Counted from the stretch's first letter, positions 29,065 to 40,990 are shown. The stretch: 64,000 nt of DNA from Corydoras sp. C115 (GCA_019802505.1 JAFMOC010000159.1:2521394-2585393); one strand, 5' to 3'. Translations and numbers: made by a program. Notes: generated by a model not told the origin, from the letters alone.

Positions 29065-29426
29065 CAAAATGTAATTAAGACAAAAAAAAATTAAAAGCTA
29101 AAGGTTGTTGACAATACACTATACAGCTAAATATATAGGTACACATGTATTGCAAACAGATTATGGGCAATGTATTTTCAAAGATAGTGATCAATCATGA
29201 GTTTACTTATTTGTAGATATTAGCCATTTATTGATGCTTAGACACTAAAATTGGTGAAGAGATTTCATTACAAATTTAACTTGATTTGTGTGGACTACAC
29301 TTTGAAAACAGAGAAACCTTTCCCAAAGAGTAAATTAAAGTTTACAAAGCAGGTAGAAAGAATAAGCACAATCTGTATTCTGTAACATGTAAAACCATCA
29401 TTCAAAACAAGTTTAATTAAATAAAG
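29065..29426. other. Unannotated AT-rich sequence
   Basis: No coding, RNA or repeat feature recognised. Confidence 0.5.
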
Positions 29427-29437
29427 CTTTATTAGAA

Positions 29438-29766
29438 CATCCATCCATTTTATCCTCTACTAGGGTGGCGAGGTGTTCCCCATGCCCATCCAGGGGAGAA
29501 CATCTCGGGCGCAGGGCAGATTCACCCAGGACAGGGTGCCAATCCATTGTTGGTCACACACTCAGAAACACACTCTATATGGGGCAATTTGGAAAATTCT
29601 TTTGACCTTGATCAAGGTTTTTGGACTGTGGGAGGAAACTGGAGAACCTGTAGGAAACCCACGCAGACACGGGGAGAACATGGAAACTCCACCCAGATGG
29701 GGATTCGAACCGGGAATCCCTAGCGCTGAGAGGCGAACGTGCTAACCACTAACCCACCATGCCGCC
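29438..29766 (-). mobile_element. SINE-like repeat, copy c
   Basis: Minus orientation, with a CATCCATCC tail at the left and a head ending at gccgcc. The TSD CTTTATTAGAA is exact at 29427-29437 and 29767-29777. Confidence 0.9.
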
Positions 29767-29797
29767 CTTTATTAGAATATATTCTGTGGAAATATGT

Positions 29798-30157
29798 TCA
29801 TTCATTCATTCATTATCTTCCGCTTTATCCTATATTAGGGTCGCGGTGGGGCTCCCCATGCCCATCCAGAGGAGAAAGTTTCGGGCGCTGGGCAGATACA
29901 CCCAGGACAGGGCGCCAATCTATCGCTGGGCACACACTCACTCACACAGACACGCACGCATACACACTCTTTATGGCAATTTGGAGAACTCAATTCACTT
30001 GATCCATGTTTTTGGACTGTGGAAGGAAACCGGAGAACCCGGAGGAAACCCACGCAGACACGAGGAGAACATGGAAACTCCACCCAGATGGGGATTCGAA
30101 CCGGGAATCCCTAGTGCTGAGAGGCGAACGTGCTAACCACTAAGCCACCGTGCCGCC
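29798..30157 (-). mobile_element. SINE-like repeat, copy d
   Basis: Minus orientation, with a TTCATTCATTC tail at the left. The TSD GTGGAAATATGT is exact at 29786-29797 and 30158-30169. It is only 31 bp from copy c, an independent insertion at a neighbouring site. Confidence 0.9.
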
Positions 30158-30174
30158 GTGGAAATATGTATTTC

Positions 30175-30465
30175 TGTTATTTCAATGTGTTATCAGTTTC
30201 TTTGAGGTGTCATCAGCTCTTACGGACTCCTGATAATGACACAATCTGTACATGGCTGAGCTATACTGTCTATGCTGCCTGGCCACTCAAGGAAAATGAG
30301 TCCCCAACAGAGACTTGGTCCTCTCAAGGTTTCTTCCTTGAAAAACAACATAAAAGGAAGTTTTTTCTTGCTCCTTGGGGGTTCAGACTCATAACACTGA
30401 AAAGTTGTTTGTGAGAATGCACTTTTGTTAAAAGTGCTATATGAATAAATTACTTGAACTTGAAA
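30175..30465 (+). repeat. Common teleost interspersed repeat tail
   Basis: Contains cctctcaaggtttcttccttg and a terminal gtgctatatgaataaattac. This matches a repeat end seen widely in fish genomes (recall), and a reverse-oriented relative lies at 63520-63880. Confidence 0.5.
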
Positions 30466-31690
30466 TATGGGAGGGGAGCTTAGTGAATAACTCCTTTAGC
30501 TTGTTCTGTGATGAAAACTATACTATCTCGATATGCGTGTCACCAACATTTGCACCATAAACCAGAAACAACTGAGAAAATGGCTGCCATACCATGTAGG
30601 GTTGGCAACACAGAAAAAATACTTCTAGAATGGTCCTGGACAATTAATCTTGGACGAACCAACAGGGTGAACAAATTAAAAATAAAAATATTGCAATTGT
30701 ATTTTGTGTATGCCATACAGTGTACATCATGCATGCTGTATAGCAGCATGCCTCTGTTTTAAAGGTGGTTATAGGTTGTAAATTCAATGTATTAAAAGAA
30801 GTGGTGCATTTTCTACAGGGGCACTTATGATTTGACCATGGCAGTATTAAAATCAACAACACTGCTTCTCTGTATGACATAAACCTATGAGTGTTTATTA
30901 CTCTCTAAAGGAATAGAATAATCTATAATGATCTAAATAGAAAAATCTCCTAAGACAACTTTGCTTCCTCCGGTCCATGTTAAATGTGGTATACACCATG
31001 TTACCAAACAGCACAGTGTCTATCTATAACCCTATATATAGGCCCACTGACTGATAGGTCCAAGACTCTGGACTCCTGTGAAGCTAATTTGTGGACACAC
31101 ATTTTACATGTCCGTTTTGTCACATTATTTTCAGGGGTACCATCATTTTGGTCCAGGCCTGTTAAATGAGTTTACTTTTTAAAATAATTTAGCATGAAGC
31201 ATGGTTCAAAAGCAATGTCAGATTTTCATTTGTTCATTTTCATAGACTGTATTTGTTATTATTTTTGTCCGATTCAAGTTATTCAAGTTATTTTTGTTAC
31301 CACTGTGGGTTTTTTCTTTCATTAACCGAAGGGTACCAATTATTTTGGCCAACCCTGTGCTCACTTTGTAAGTTGATTTAGAGAAAAATGAGCACAGGGT
31401 TGGCCACAGCATCCCTGGAGCAATGAGGGTTAAGGGCCTTGCTCATGGACCCACATTGGTAATTTCATTGGTCTGGGTGTTGGGCTATCAATCTGAAAGT
31501 TGTGAGTTTAAATCCCCAATTCACTGAAGTTACCAATGTGGTTACCAATTGCTCCAGGGACAAACACTGTGCTCACTTTGTAAGTAACTTCAGTGGTCTG
31601 GGTGTTGGGTGTTGGGCTATCACTTTGTAAGTCTTTTTGTCTACTTTAATAGAGTGTAAAATCCAATGCTGTAAAATAAAAATTAAAAAA
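30466..31690. other. Mostly unannotated; decayed repeat near 31410-31640
   Basis: No gene seen. The phrase gagggttaagggccttgctca near 31425 is a frequent fish repeat motif. The strings tgctcactttgtaagt and ggtctgggtgttgggct each occur twice, so the stretch has internal duplication. Confidence 0.45.
31347..31405. repeat. Perfect 17-bp inverted repeat
   Basis: Arms ggccaaccctgtgctca (31347-31363) and its complement (31389-31405) are separated by 25 bp. It could form a hairpin or mark a small MITE end. Confidence 0.85.
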
Positions 31691-31706
31691 ATCTAAATTA
31701 TAAGTT

Positions 31707-32053
31707 AGGCGGCACGGTGGCTTAGTGGTTAGCACGTTTGCCTCTCAGCACTAGGGATTCCCGGTTCGATTCCCCATCTGGGTGGAGTTTCCATGTTCTC
31801 CCCGTGTCTGCGTGGGTTTCCTCCGGGTTCTCCGGTTTCCTCCCACAGTCCAAAAACATGGATCAATTCAATTGAATTCTCAAAATTGCCCCATATAGAG
31901 TGCGTTTGTGTGAGTGAGTGTGTGCCCAGCGATGGATTGGCGTCCTGTCCTGGGTGTATCTGCCCAGCGCCAGAAACGTTCTCCCCTGGATGGGCATGGG
32001 GAACCCCCCTCCCCCCGCGACCCTAATAGAGGATAAAGCGGGAGATAATGAAT
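31707..32053 (+). mobile_element. SINE-like repeat, copy e
   Basis: Plus orientation; head ggcggcacggtggcttagtgg with A and B boxes, tail ataatgaat. The TSD AAATTATAAGTT is exact at 31695-31706 and 32054-32065. Confidence 0.92.
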
Positions 32054-32588
32054 AAATTATAAGTTGTTTAATTTACCCCCAATAAAACAAATAGAAATCC
32101 CAACAAAAATAAATTGGATTACACTTTTATTTCTCGGTTCCCAGGAGGATATAATAGCCTAAAGCAATGCAGATATATGTGAACATATTGATGAAAAAAG
32201 TAAATGACGTTTTTTTAACTCGCTAAAAAAAATGGGGGCTTGGAATCGTCAATGGGTTTCGACTCTGTGAGCAATCAATGGGAATCGACTCTTTACTTTC
32301 TGGAACCGAAACATCCACAGATACGCACGCGTGGCTTCGTTCAGACACAACACATAACATGGCTGAGGTCGTCAGAGAGCTTAAAGCATCGTTTATCTGC
32401 AAAGTAAAAATCGAGTTGTAGGTGAGAATCACCACGAAAATTTAGCTCTGTGTCTGTAGGCTCGGCGTTCAGTGGCGGGATGTCCGCATGGAGAAAAAGC
32501 GACGGGCGGACGCGAGAGGACGGGAGCATGTCAGTGTCTTCGTTCGATGTGGACAGTGAAGTCTTCTTTACAATCTAATCCCGAAATA

Positions 32589-32673
32589 ATGGCAAAATTT
32601 AACAGACGTATATTTTTGTTATTCTTTATTTTTTCCAAATTGAGTGACAGTGAGCAGCAGGTTCTTCGGTTCG
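32589..32673 (+). CDS. Candidate host first coding exon with signal peptide (GRIK-like?)
   Basis: The ATG at 32589 opens a short frame: a basic start (MAKFNRR), a hydrophobic core (IFLLFFIF) and a mature start ending QVLRFG, where a strong donor GGTAAGT begins at 32674 (phase 1). This is the shape of a signal-peptide exon. Kainate receptors begin their mature chain with VLRFGGIFE or VLRIGGIFE, so a GRIK first exon is possible. An in-frame ORF extends upstream to 32472, but the signal-peptide start fits best. The upstream 100 bp is GC-richer (gggacgggcggacgcgagagg), as in a promoter/5' UTR. No second exon is visible in the window. If correct, transcription runs rightward and the rest of the window is intron. 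Twenty-nine codons cannot settle identity. Confidence 0.35.
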
Positions 32674-32844
32674 GTAAGTTTCAAACAAAACCATGGTTTT
32701 AATCCAGCAGTCGTCAGGTTTACCGTCAGCTAAACACATGCAGACAATGTCTAATTATTGAGCTTTTTTAACAGAATTAACAAGTATTTGCTTACTATAG
32801 TTATGTTTATTCAGTGTTAAAATATAAAGATGATGACTTCTCAG

Positions 32845-33180
32845 AATTAGAATACTTTATTCATCCCCGGAGGGAAATCGCAGTTTTTACAGATGCTCCA
32901 TTTGTAATGGAATAAAGAATTAACAAATTTGAAATTTGAAATTGAGCAGTAAATTTGAACTAAAAGTACCAAAAAATACAGAAAGTGGCAATGTAAAGAT
33001 ATATATTTTAAATATAATATTATATATTGCACTGTGGGTCAGGTGATAGTATAATAATATTGCACATTTTAATCATACTTACTGTTAGTGTGTTCAATGA
33101 ATGTTAATCCTGTTCCGCAACCTAAAGTGTACTTCGTACTTCGGTGCAATTGAGTTTGACACCCCTACCTTATAGGAAGC
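32845..33180. repeat. LINE-tail-like and hAT-end-like repeat remnants
   Basis: The string actttattcatccccggaggg near 32860 resembles a common fish LINE 3' tail. The string gagtttgacacccctac near 33150 resembles a hAT terminus. Both are fragmentary. Confidence 0.35.
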
Positions 33181-33888
33181 ATAATTACATGGTGGTATAC
33201 ATTGTCTTCAATTTATTATGAATTTTATTTGTTTTTGCTAGATTATCTAACCTATTGAAAACAGTGTGCATTAAAGTGTGCAGTAGTTAACTTTGAGCTT
33301 TGGGGTTCTCACATTGCAGAATATGGTTTTACTGATGCAGACAGTGACTCTATATGGGTTCAAATGTCACATCTGTAATTCAGAATGAGCTCTGCTACAG
33401 CTTTTTAGTAGTCTCTTGTGAGAATATCTCGAAGATCTATCAGATTAAAAAAAAATCTGCAAAATCTCTAAATTATTAAATGGAACAAATTTAAATAGTC
33501 TAATGCAAAATTACACAAAAACTTGTGTTTATGTTTTTCATTTTTAGTTCACTGGTTAAAGTGCTCATTCTTTTGCTTTCTAGAAATGATTTGATGCATA
33601 GGCTTAAGTGACATTGTTTGGAATGATTTTTAAGGAAAGATTGATACTTTTATTAGCCACTAGAACATTGTTTGCATTTCCTTTTCCTACAGCATAAGTC
33701 ACCTTCAAACAAAGTGGTTCTTGAGTTTACTTATATACTGATTTGTGTTTTATAAATGTAATGTTTTAATGTATTTTTTTTGAAAAGGTGTATGGTTTTG
33801 GTTATTGCACTTTTTATTTTTAGTGTACACTATAAATGAGACAGGTGATTAATAATGATGAATTGCTAAAATGAGGATAATTTGATTT

Positions 33889-35048
33889 TAGGGCTGCAAT
33901 TATTGTGATAATCGATTAATCGGTCGATTATTTTTTTCGATTAATCGATGAATCGGATAAATTAAAAAATTTTTTCCCATGTCTTTACATTTACATTGAA
34001 TCATTTTGCAGACGCTTTTATCCAAAGATGGATGTTTTTCAGAAAGATTATTCTATAGTATTATATTCAAAATGTTTAAGTTAACATTTCCTGTAATTAA
34101 TGAAAAGCACAATGAAAGAAATAATGTATCATCTAAACATCCCTCACTTAACAACAAAAGTCAACTCCAAATAACACATCATACTCAGTTGCCCTCAGTA
34201 ATGAACTAAATATTGTCTGTTATGTAGCAAATTGGAAAAAAATTAATTAACAAATGAACTAAATTAACAATCAGCTACTGAAAAAAAATAATTAACAAAT
34301 GAACTAATTAACAATCAGCTATGGAAAAAAAAAATTAACAAATTAGCCAGTTAACAAAAAAAAATCTGCGTAAAAAAGTGCGCGTAAATCCCCCGTGCTG
34401 CTATTAATGCGCTAAAAACCTGGACATTTCCTCACTTTAATAAATAAACCTGGACGCCTGGGACAGGACGTGACATACGGACATGTCTCGGGAAATACGG
34501 ACGTATTCGTATAACGGACGTTAAAACACGTTCTCTATTGCTGTTATTATCCAGTTAACAACCAAATACAGCATGAAGCTGCTCTGCCGGTCTGATAGTG
34601 TTACGTTGCTTTACGTTGATTCACTTTAAACTAAAGAAGCTCAAGATATTGTAGTGATTTATCTGCTGATCAACTTCATCCTCATCAGTGTTGAGTTTCA
34701 GGTGACGGTGGTGCTGCTTGCATTTCAGTTCATGTTCGCAGAGCTGCATGTTCCATGTTCTTTATTTGTGTGAAGGTGAAGCTCCCGCAGTTTGGATTTA
34801 AACCGGAGCTACTGTATTTTCTGCGTTGGCTGTGTTTCATTTGTGCGATTTATCAACTTGTTTTGCAGACTACGCCTCGTTCTGTTCAACCCGCTATTAT
34901 TTTCCAGCGTTATTGAAGCGCTGCAGGTGACGTAAGCGGTTGCGACATCGCGAGTAACGCGGAAATCGCGCAACCCAACGAATCTATAATGGAAATTCAT
35001 TATCGACACTTTGGATATCGATTTTATCGATTCGTTGTTGCAGCCCTA
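33889..35048 (+). mobile_element. hAT-like element, TAGGGCTGCA family, copy 1
   Basis: Begins TAGGGCTGCA and ends TTGTTGCAGCCCTA, with a perfect 8-bp TSD TTTGATTT (33881-33888, 35049-35056). At 1160 bp it has no intact transposase. The subterminal regions are rich in cgattaatcg and cgattttatcgattcg. The interior contains landmarks used to align other copies: gtttaagttaacatttcctg (34073) and agctcccgcagtttgg (34782). Confidence 0.92.
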
Positions 35049-35183
35049 TTTGATTTAATAAGCTGAATAAAGGAAAGCAAAATTTAGAGCAATATATACG
35101 TATAAACTAAAGTGTTCACTCACCCTCCTTGACTCACATATAAACTTAAGTAACATCCCATTCCTAATCCATAGGGTTCAGTA

Positions 35184-35722
35184 TAGGGCTGCAACAACGA
35201 ATCAATAAAATAAATAAAAATCGATTATCAAAAGTGTCGATAATGAATTTCGTTACCGATTTGTTGGGTCACACGATTTTCGCGTTACTTGCAATGTCGT
35301 AACCGCTTATGTCACCTGCAGCGCTTCAACAACGCTGGGAAAAAAATAGCGGGTTTAACAGAATGAGCCAGAATCTGTGAAACAAGTTGATAAATCGTAC
35401 AAATGATACACAGCCAACGCAGAAAAAAGCTTCCGTTTAAATTATCAAAGCTGCGGGAGCTTCACGCTTCACACAAATAAAGAACGTGAGCTCTACAAAA
35501 TGAATTGACCTGCACGGAGCACCACAGTGATAATACACCACCTGAAACTAAACATGCTGGAGTCACTGATGAGGATGAAGGAGCTCAACAGCAGATAAAT
35601 CACTACAACATCCCGAGGTTCTTTAGTTTTGAAGTGAATCAACGTAACGGTGCAACGTAACACTATTAGACTGGCAGAGCACACTTCATGATGTTTTTGG
35701 TTGTTCTGGATAATAACAGTGA
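35184..35722 (-). mobile_element. TAGGGCTGCA hAT-like element, copy 2, truncated
   Basis: The start tagggctgcaacaacgaatc matches the right end of copy 1 in reverse. It includes the complement of agctcccgcag...cgttctttatttgtg. It ends abruptly at the SINE fragment near 35724. Confidence 0.78.
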
Positions 35723-35724
35723 TG

Positions 35725-35897
35725 GGTGGCACAGTGGCCTAGTGGTTAGCACTTTCGCCTCTCAGCGCTAGGTATTCCTGGTTCGAATCCCCATCTGGGT
35801 GGAGTTTCCACGTTCTCCCCGTGTCTGCATGGGTTTCCTCCGGATTCTCCAGTTTCCTCCCACAGTCCAAAAACATGGATCAAGTCAATTGACTTGA
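35725..35897 (+). mobile_element. SINE-like repeat, copy f, 3'-truncated
   Basis: The head ggtggcacagtggcctagtggtt with a B-box gttcgaatcc is present. The copy stops after ccaaaaacatggatcaagtc, half the usual length. Confidence 0.82.
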
Positions 35898-35904
35898 TTT
35901 TAGG

Positions 35905-38140
35905 GTCTTTTAACTATTAGGGTCTTTTAACTATTAGGGAAATGCTATCCTGATGAAACTCTCACTTCTCCGCACCAACATACCATCGATTCTGTAAAAG
36001 ATGTTGAAGAACCGCAAGCCCATGTTGCTGGTGAGTCTCAAGATCAGAAGAAAAATTAGTAAGACCAAACGGCATCACCAAATATTCATAATGACCAGTG
36101 GACGTGACGAATGCTGTTTTTCCACTCATCCCCGTTTCTAATGCGTATAAGATTGTAAGTGTTACATGGGTCTAATTTTGTGAAAATTGTGGTGTTGCGC
36201 AACCGCTCTAGAGCAGGCGGAACCAACAGCAAAGGATAAGCTACCTTACGGGTAACCTGCTCACGATAATCAATACACGGCCGAAGAGAGGAGTCCTTTT
36301 TGGGTACAAAAAAACCCCCCTGGAGCCACAGGTGATTAAGATGGTCGAATAATACCCTTGGTCAAAGACTCTTGAATGTACAGACTCATCGCCTTGGACT
36401 CAGCCAAAGTGAGAGGATAAGGACTGACGCGAGGTAATTTGGCCTCACTAATCAAATCAATGGCACAATCATAATCTCGATAAGGAGGGAGACAGAACTG
36501 AGAACCTGAACTCCCACCAAATACTTGAGCCACTGATGCATAAATGGACGGCACATTAGTTGGTAAAACTGCAGTACTGACCTCAGCCCCCCTCACCTGC
36601 CGCCTAGGAAAATGAATTCAATTAGCTAAACAGTAGGGTGACCGCTTCACGATATCCTGTGTAGACCAGGACACCAAGGAATCATGCCGCCTCAGCCAGG
36701 GCAGACGTAGAATGACAGGAAAATATGGAGAAGAAATAATATATAAAGACAACAATTCAACATGAACCGAACTAGTATAAAGAGAAATCGGTAAAGTAGA
36801 CAACGTAATAGAACCAGGATGAAGAGGACGACCATCCGCAGATTTAACAAGAATGGGAGACTGTAGTTTGGTGTTCAGGTTTTCAGGTTGTAGGTTTTCA
36901 GAAACCTCAAAACTACAGATAACATAAATGGTTTAAATGAAGAAGAACTAAAAGAGCTTACCGTAACCGTGCTACCCAGTTTCTTCCCAGAATCACCTAC
37001 ACCATGCCCACGATTAGAAGGAAGAGAAGGGCATGTCCCCAACAGATGCTCGCTACTACCACAATACAAACAAAGCCCCCCTCGCATTCTGCGATTCCTC
37101 TCCCCGGCAGAAAGGTGAATGGAGTCAATCTGCATTGGCATCTCGATGTCATGATGAACCGTGCGACGACGAACACTGAACGCCGCCGGCGACACAGCAG
37201 ATGATCTCGGACGACCAATCCCACGTGCCGACACGAGCTGGTCCAGGCGGATGGTAGTAGAGATGAGATCGTTAAGTGCTAAGTCCCTATCCCTGTGAGC
37301 AAGCTCAATCCTGAGCTCAGGGCGTAAGCCCGCCAGAAAAACCGTTACCAGTGCGGGTTCATTCCAACCACTCTGCACCGCGAGACTGCGAAACTCAAGC
37401 ACATACTTGGCAGCAGAGTGTGAGCCTTGACAAAGCTCGAGAAGGAGTTCCCCAGCAGAGTGACCTTGACATGGGTAATGAAAAGTGTTCTTGAAAAGTT
37501 CCAAAAACAAAGAGAAGTCTGTTGCTACCGGGGTTTGAGAGTTCCAGAGGGCGGAGCCCCAATTACCAGTCTGTCCTCGCAGGCGCGAAATAACAAAAGA
37601 GATCATCAGAAGCTTGTGGACAATTAGCCAAATATACACTGAAGCAAAAAGTTCTCACATTCATCGGGATCACCATCGAATCGTTGAGGATTGGCGACGG
37701 GTAACAAAGTAGCCGAAGAATCCTGGAAACGAGGTGAGGCGGTGGAGACGCTAGCTGCGCTCATGTCCTGCGATCCGGAAGAATGCATAAGACTACGTTC
37801 CAGGTGAGTCTGCCGATCGGAAACAGAGCCAATGGCCGCAGATGGGGTACAAATCTCCTGATGCAGCTCACCTAGAAATCTTCCTTGCTCACGGACAGCA
37901 GTAGATTGATCCGGGTTGGTAATGATCGAAGGATCCATCTCCAAAGTATATGGCGTTTGTTACTGTCAGTGTTTGTATTCGATATGCCATAAGTCCAGGG
38001 TAGATGCAGCACAAACAAGGTTTAATTTGCAAAACCCATACACATATAATAAACATCCACTACAATGAATAGTTACGATGCCGAAGGTAGTGACAACAAA
38101 CCAAAACGGCGTAACCCGCGATAAAGGCAATTGCCGACGC
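35905..38140 (-). mobile_element. Ty3/Gypsy retrotransposon relic
   Basis: The minus strand carries, in order from the right: an LTR remnant (about 38140-37964, TGTCAGTG boundary), a gag start (37944-37624), a gag core and knuckle CLYCGSSEHLLGTC (37639-36875), a protease-region remnant (36803-36618), a pol segment YDCAIDLI...GIIRPS (36596-36336) and RT pieces (CIDYRE, TKLD, GDEWKTAF, about 36330-36050). Relative to the intact element at 43.5-48.9 kb it is diverged and lacks RNase H and integrase. Frameshifts separate all pieces. Confidence 0.82.
36875..37944 (-). pseudogene. Gag relic of the 36-38 kb Gypsy element
   Basis: Two overlapping minus-strand frames (37624-37944 and 36875-37639) carry a gag N-terminus with NPQRFDGDPDECENFLLQC, a capsid-like segment (SAAKYVLEFRSLAVQSGWNE) and a CCHC knuckle CLYCGSSEHLLGTC. 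Gag forms the particle that packages element RNA. A frameshift divides it, and it is diverged from the gag at 44081. Confidence 0.75.
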
Positions 38141-38686
38141 CGACTGATCTTCACTACGTCCACGAAGGATGCTCTAATTCATCCCAAAGATGTTCTATCA
38201 GGTTAAGATCAGGACATTGTGTTCCCACAGCTTTCAGATTTCCGTTCACTGAAGGGCCTGAAAAACAACCCCACACATTAATCCCCCTCCACCAAACTTT
38301 AAACTTGGCCCAATGCAGTCAGACAAGTACTGTTCTCCTGGCAACCATCAAACCATATTCATCACTCTAGAGAATGCGTGTTCACTACTCTAGAGTCCAG
38401 TGGTGGCTTTACACTACTGCATCCAATGCTTTGCATTGCATTTGATGATGTATCGCTTGGATGCAGCTGCTCGACTGTAGAAACCGTTTCCAGTAAGCTC
38501 TTTAGTGATTGATTCTGCAGAGGCAACTTCTTTCTACTATGCATGTCGGCATCCTTCAGTTTACATGGCCTACCTGTAAACTGAGACTCTCGCTCCTGAG
38601 AGCGACCCATTCTTTCACAAATGTTTGTAAAAACAGTCTGCTTGCGGCCATGGAAATGATTGGAACACTTGATACTTATGTTGGTG

Positions 38687-38690
<4 letters not shown>
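38141..38690 (-). mobile_element. Tc1-like transposon relic
   Basis: Pieces such as gttctcctggcaaccatcaaacc, gtagaaaccgtttccag and cgacccattctttcacaaatg match a common fish Tc1/mariner family (recall). Only scattered transposase fragments remain on the minus strand. It ends near an (ATA)n repeat at 38686-38712. Confidence 0.45.
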
Positions 38691-38717
<27 letters not shown>

Positions 38718-39129
38718 CATGGTAATCACATGGTAAGTGGTAATAAACCTGTTGCTTCAACAAATCAGATTATGAGGTATTATTAGGGCCTTCTAGCAAG
38801 ATAACGTTATGTCAGCGTATTCACACCGTCAGATTGCAGTGTACTTTTGATGATCTGACATTTTCAGCCAAATAAACTTGTGCCTGAAATATGACTTGTC
38901 TCTCAACATTAGCTTTGATGGCAATAGAAAAACATTAATTAAAACACACATGTTGCTTTCATGAGATGTCTCCTTTTCCGGTATGTGAAATGTTGCAGCT
39001 TATAAAGGGCACACACACATTCATTAGGTGGAGCCACGTCAGGTGCATTATCACTGATCAAAGTCAACGCCGCTTTCTCCCCCAGCACCTCTGCTCTCCT
39101 ACCATAACAACCCTGTTCCAAATACTGCC

Positions 39130-39320
39130 CTGGCCAACCAGTCTGGCTCGCGGCCCTCCGAGTCACATCCCGTAAACTGGCCCCTCGCTTCATTGGTCCC
39201 TATGTCATCTCCCGCATCATCAACCCATCTGTCGGACTTAAACTCCCACGCCACATGCGTATAAACCCCACATTCCATGTTTCCTGGCTCAAACCTGTCC
39301 ATCAGTCCACTCTTGTTTAA
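39130..39320 (+). pseudogene. Gypsy pol C-terminal fragment
   Basis: The plus-strand frame reads PVWLAALRVTSRKLAPRFIG, then KLPRHMRINPTFHVSWLKPV and a stop. This is the integrase C-terminal region upstream of a chromodomain, homologous to about 47920-48110 of the intact element. It is an isolated fragment, on the opposite strand to the 36-38 kb relic. Confidence 0.78.
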
Positions 39321-39362
39321 TGTTTAATCTAGGAAATGAATATTTTTTTTATATTAAAGAAT

Positions 39363-39440
39363 ATTCATTCATTCATTATTAGGGTCGTGGGTGGGTTCCC
39401 CATGTGAGGGAGAACGTCTCAGGTCCTTGGCAAATAAAAT
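39363..39440 (-). mobile_element. SINE-like repeat fragment
   Basis: ttcattcattcattattagggtcgtgg...ttccccatg matches the 3' tail of the SINE family in minus orientation. The rest is missing. Confidence 0.6.
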
Positions 39441-39744
39441 TGGAGTATGAATTACTGTGTTCTCACGTATCTGCGGCGTTGTTCTGATTCATGCCATCTC
39501 ATGTAAGATAGGCCACTGTGCACTTGGGTGCACAGAGGTGTTTTACAGAGTATCATGTACCTGCCATTTTTAAAAAAAACACAGGTTTGTTTAAACAGCG
39601 TCCATGTTTGGAAAAGCGGAAATCTTTTTGTGGAAATCTTTGTTATGGAAATCCCGTCCCGTATTAGTTTGACGCAACATTTATTAATTAATATTAAATA
39701 AAAGACGATTCTTTATTTTGAGTGTGTAATGTTTCACTTTCTTA

Positions 39745-40709
39745 TAGGGGTGCAGGAAAAAAATTGATTCTTCAAAGAATCGCGATTCATAGTCCTGGCG
39801 ATTCCGAAACGATTCACAATGCCCAAGAATCGATTTTAAAAAAATGCATTTAACTTTTATTTTGGCGCCGCCTCCCGAGCGTACTGCATATCGCATTACT
39901 TATCTGCTTGGCCACCGTACAGCACGCTCCTGTTGTAGTGCTAGTTCATGCTAGCGGGAAGCATGGAGAGGGGGGAGAGCGCGATTCGACGGCACTAAAA
40001 GCCGGTGTTTGGGTTTTAAAGCCAGGAAGAGAGAGCTCAACATGAGCATAACTGTTTATAACGAGAGTAAAATGAAATCGAGGTACTTTGGAAATACGAC
40101 AAATGTGCGAGCCCATTTGGCATGACATCACCCTGAGATAAAAGACGACGAATATATATTTAATATTTAAGGTTAAGTTTTGAAAATGTAGGGAATGTGC
40201 AATATAGTTAAAAAGACTGAAGTATATATTTTATTTTTAATGTCAAGTTTTAAAGATTTGCAAAATATAAATGCACTGTGACTGTGTGACTGTGTAAAGT
40301 CTGTATTTTAGTTTCAATTAAAGGTTAATGCACTATGGTAAACTTTTGTATTAATATATTTAGAATTATTTGTTTATTGATAGATGTATTTTATGTAAGT
40401 AAAAGCCAGGCGGCTCAGCTAACCTAATACTGCTCATTTTAATTTAGTGCAATCCGATTTTTTGTATAAATATAAAATGATGCAAAAAGATTTGATACAA
40501 GGCGGAACCTGAAAGTATTTTTTTTAATAAATGTTCTATTTGTTAACATTGTTGTTTCATCTTGTCAATCACATAATTTAAAACAAAATTTAAAGACCAC
40601 TTGAACTGAAAAAATAGTTTCTGAATCGAAAATCGATTATGAATTGAATCGTGACCTCAAAAATCGTAATCGAATCGAATAGCCAGACACTGAGAGATTC
40701 GCACCCCTA
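39745..40709 (+). mobile_element. hAT element with BED-finger remnant, TAGGGGTGC family
   Basis: Ends TAGGGGTGC ... GCACCCCTA, with an 8-bp TSD CTTTCTTA / CTTTGTTA (one mismatch; 39737-39744, 40710-40717). At 40081 the plus strand reads RYFGNTTNVRAHLA, stop, HHPE. This is the core of a BED zinc finger of hAT transposases (ZBED type), interrupted by a stop. The rest of the transposase is absent, so this is a deletion derivative. Related copies lie at 59462-60156 and 62384-63297 in the opposite orientation. Confidence 0.88.
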
Positions 40710-40990
40710 CTTTGTTATTTCTTTTGTGAAGTATAGAAGAAATTGGAAGACAAACATGAGGTAGTGCCACCCACAGCTATGAATGAGGTATTATGTGTAC
40801 GTTGGTGCTGGCAAAAGAAAAACAACACATTAATCGATACTCTTGCAGACACATCGATGCATTGAATCATCGGCTGTATATCCAATGCATCGATTCAAAG
40901 TTATTGATAAGTTATTAAGATGAAACACTAAGATTAAACATTGACATTTTTCTACTTTTAGGTTCTCCAAGATTTAGGTGTTTTATATAT

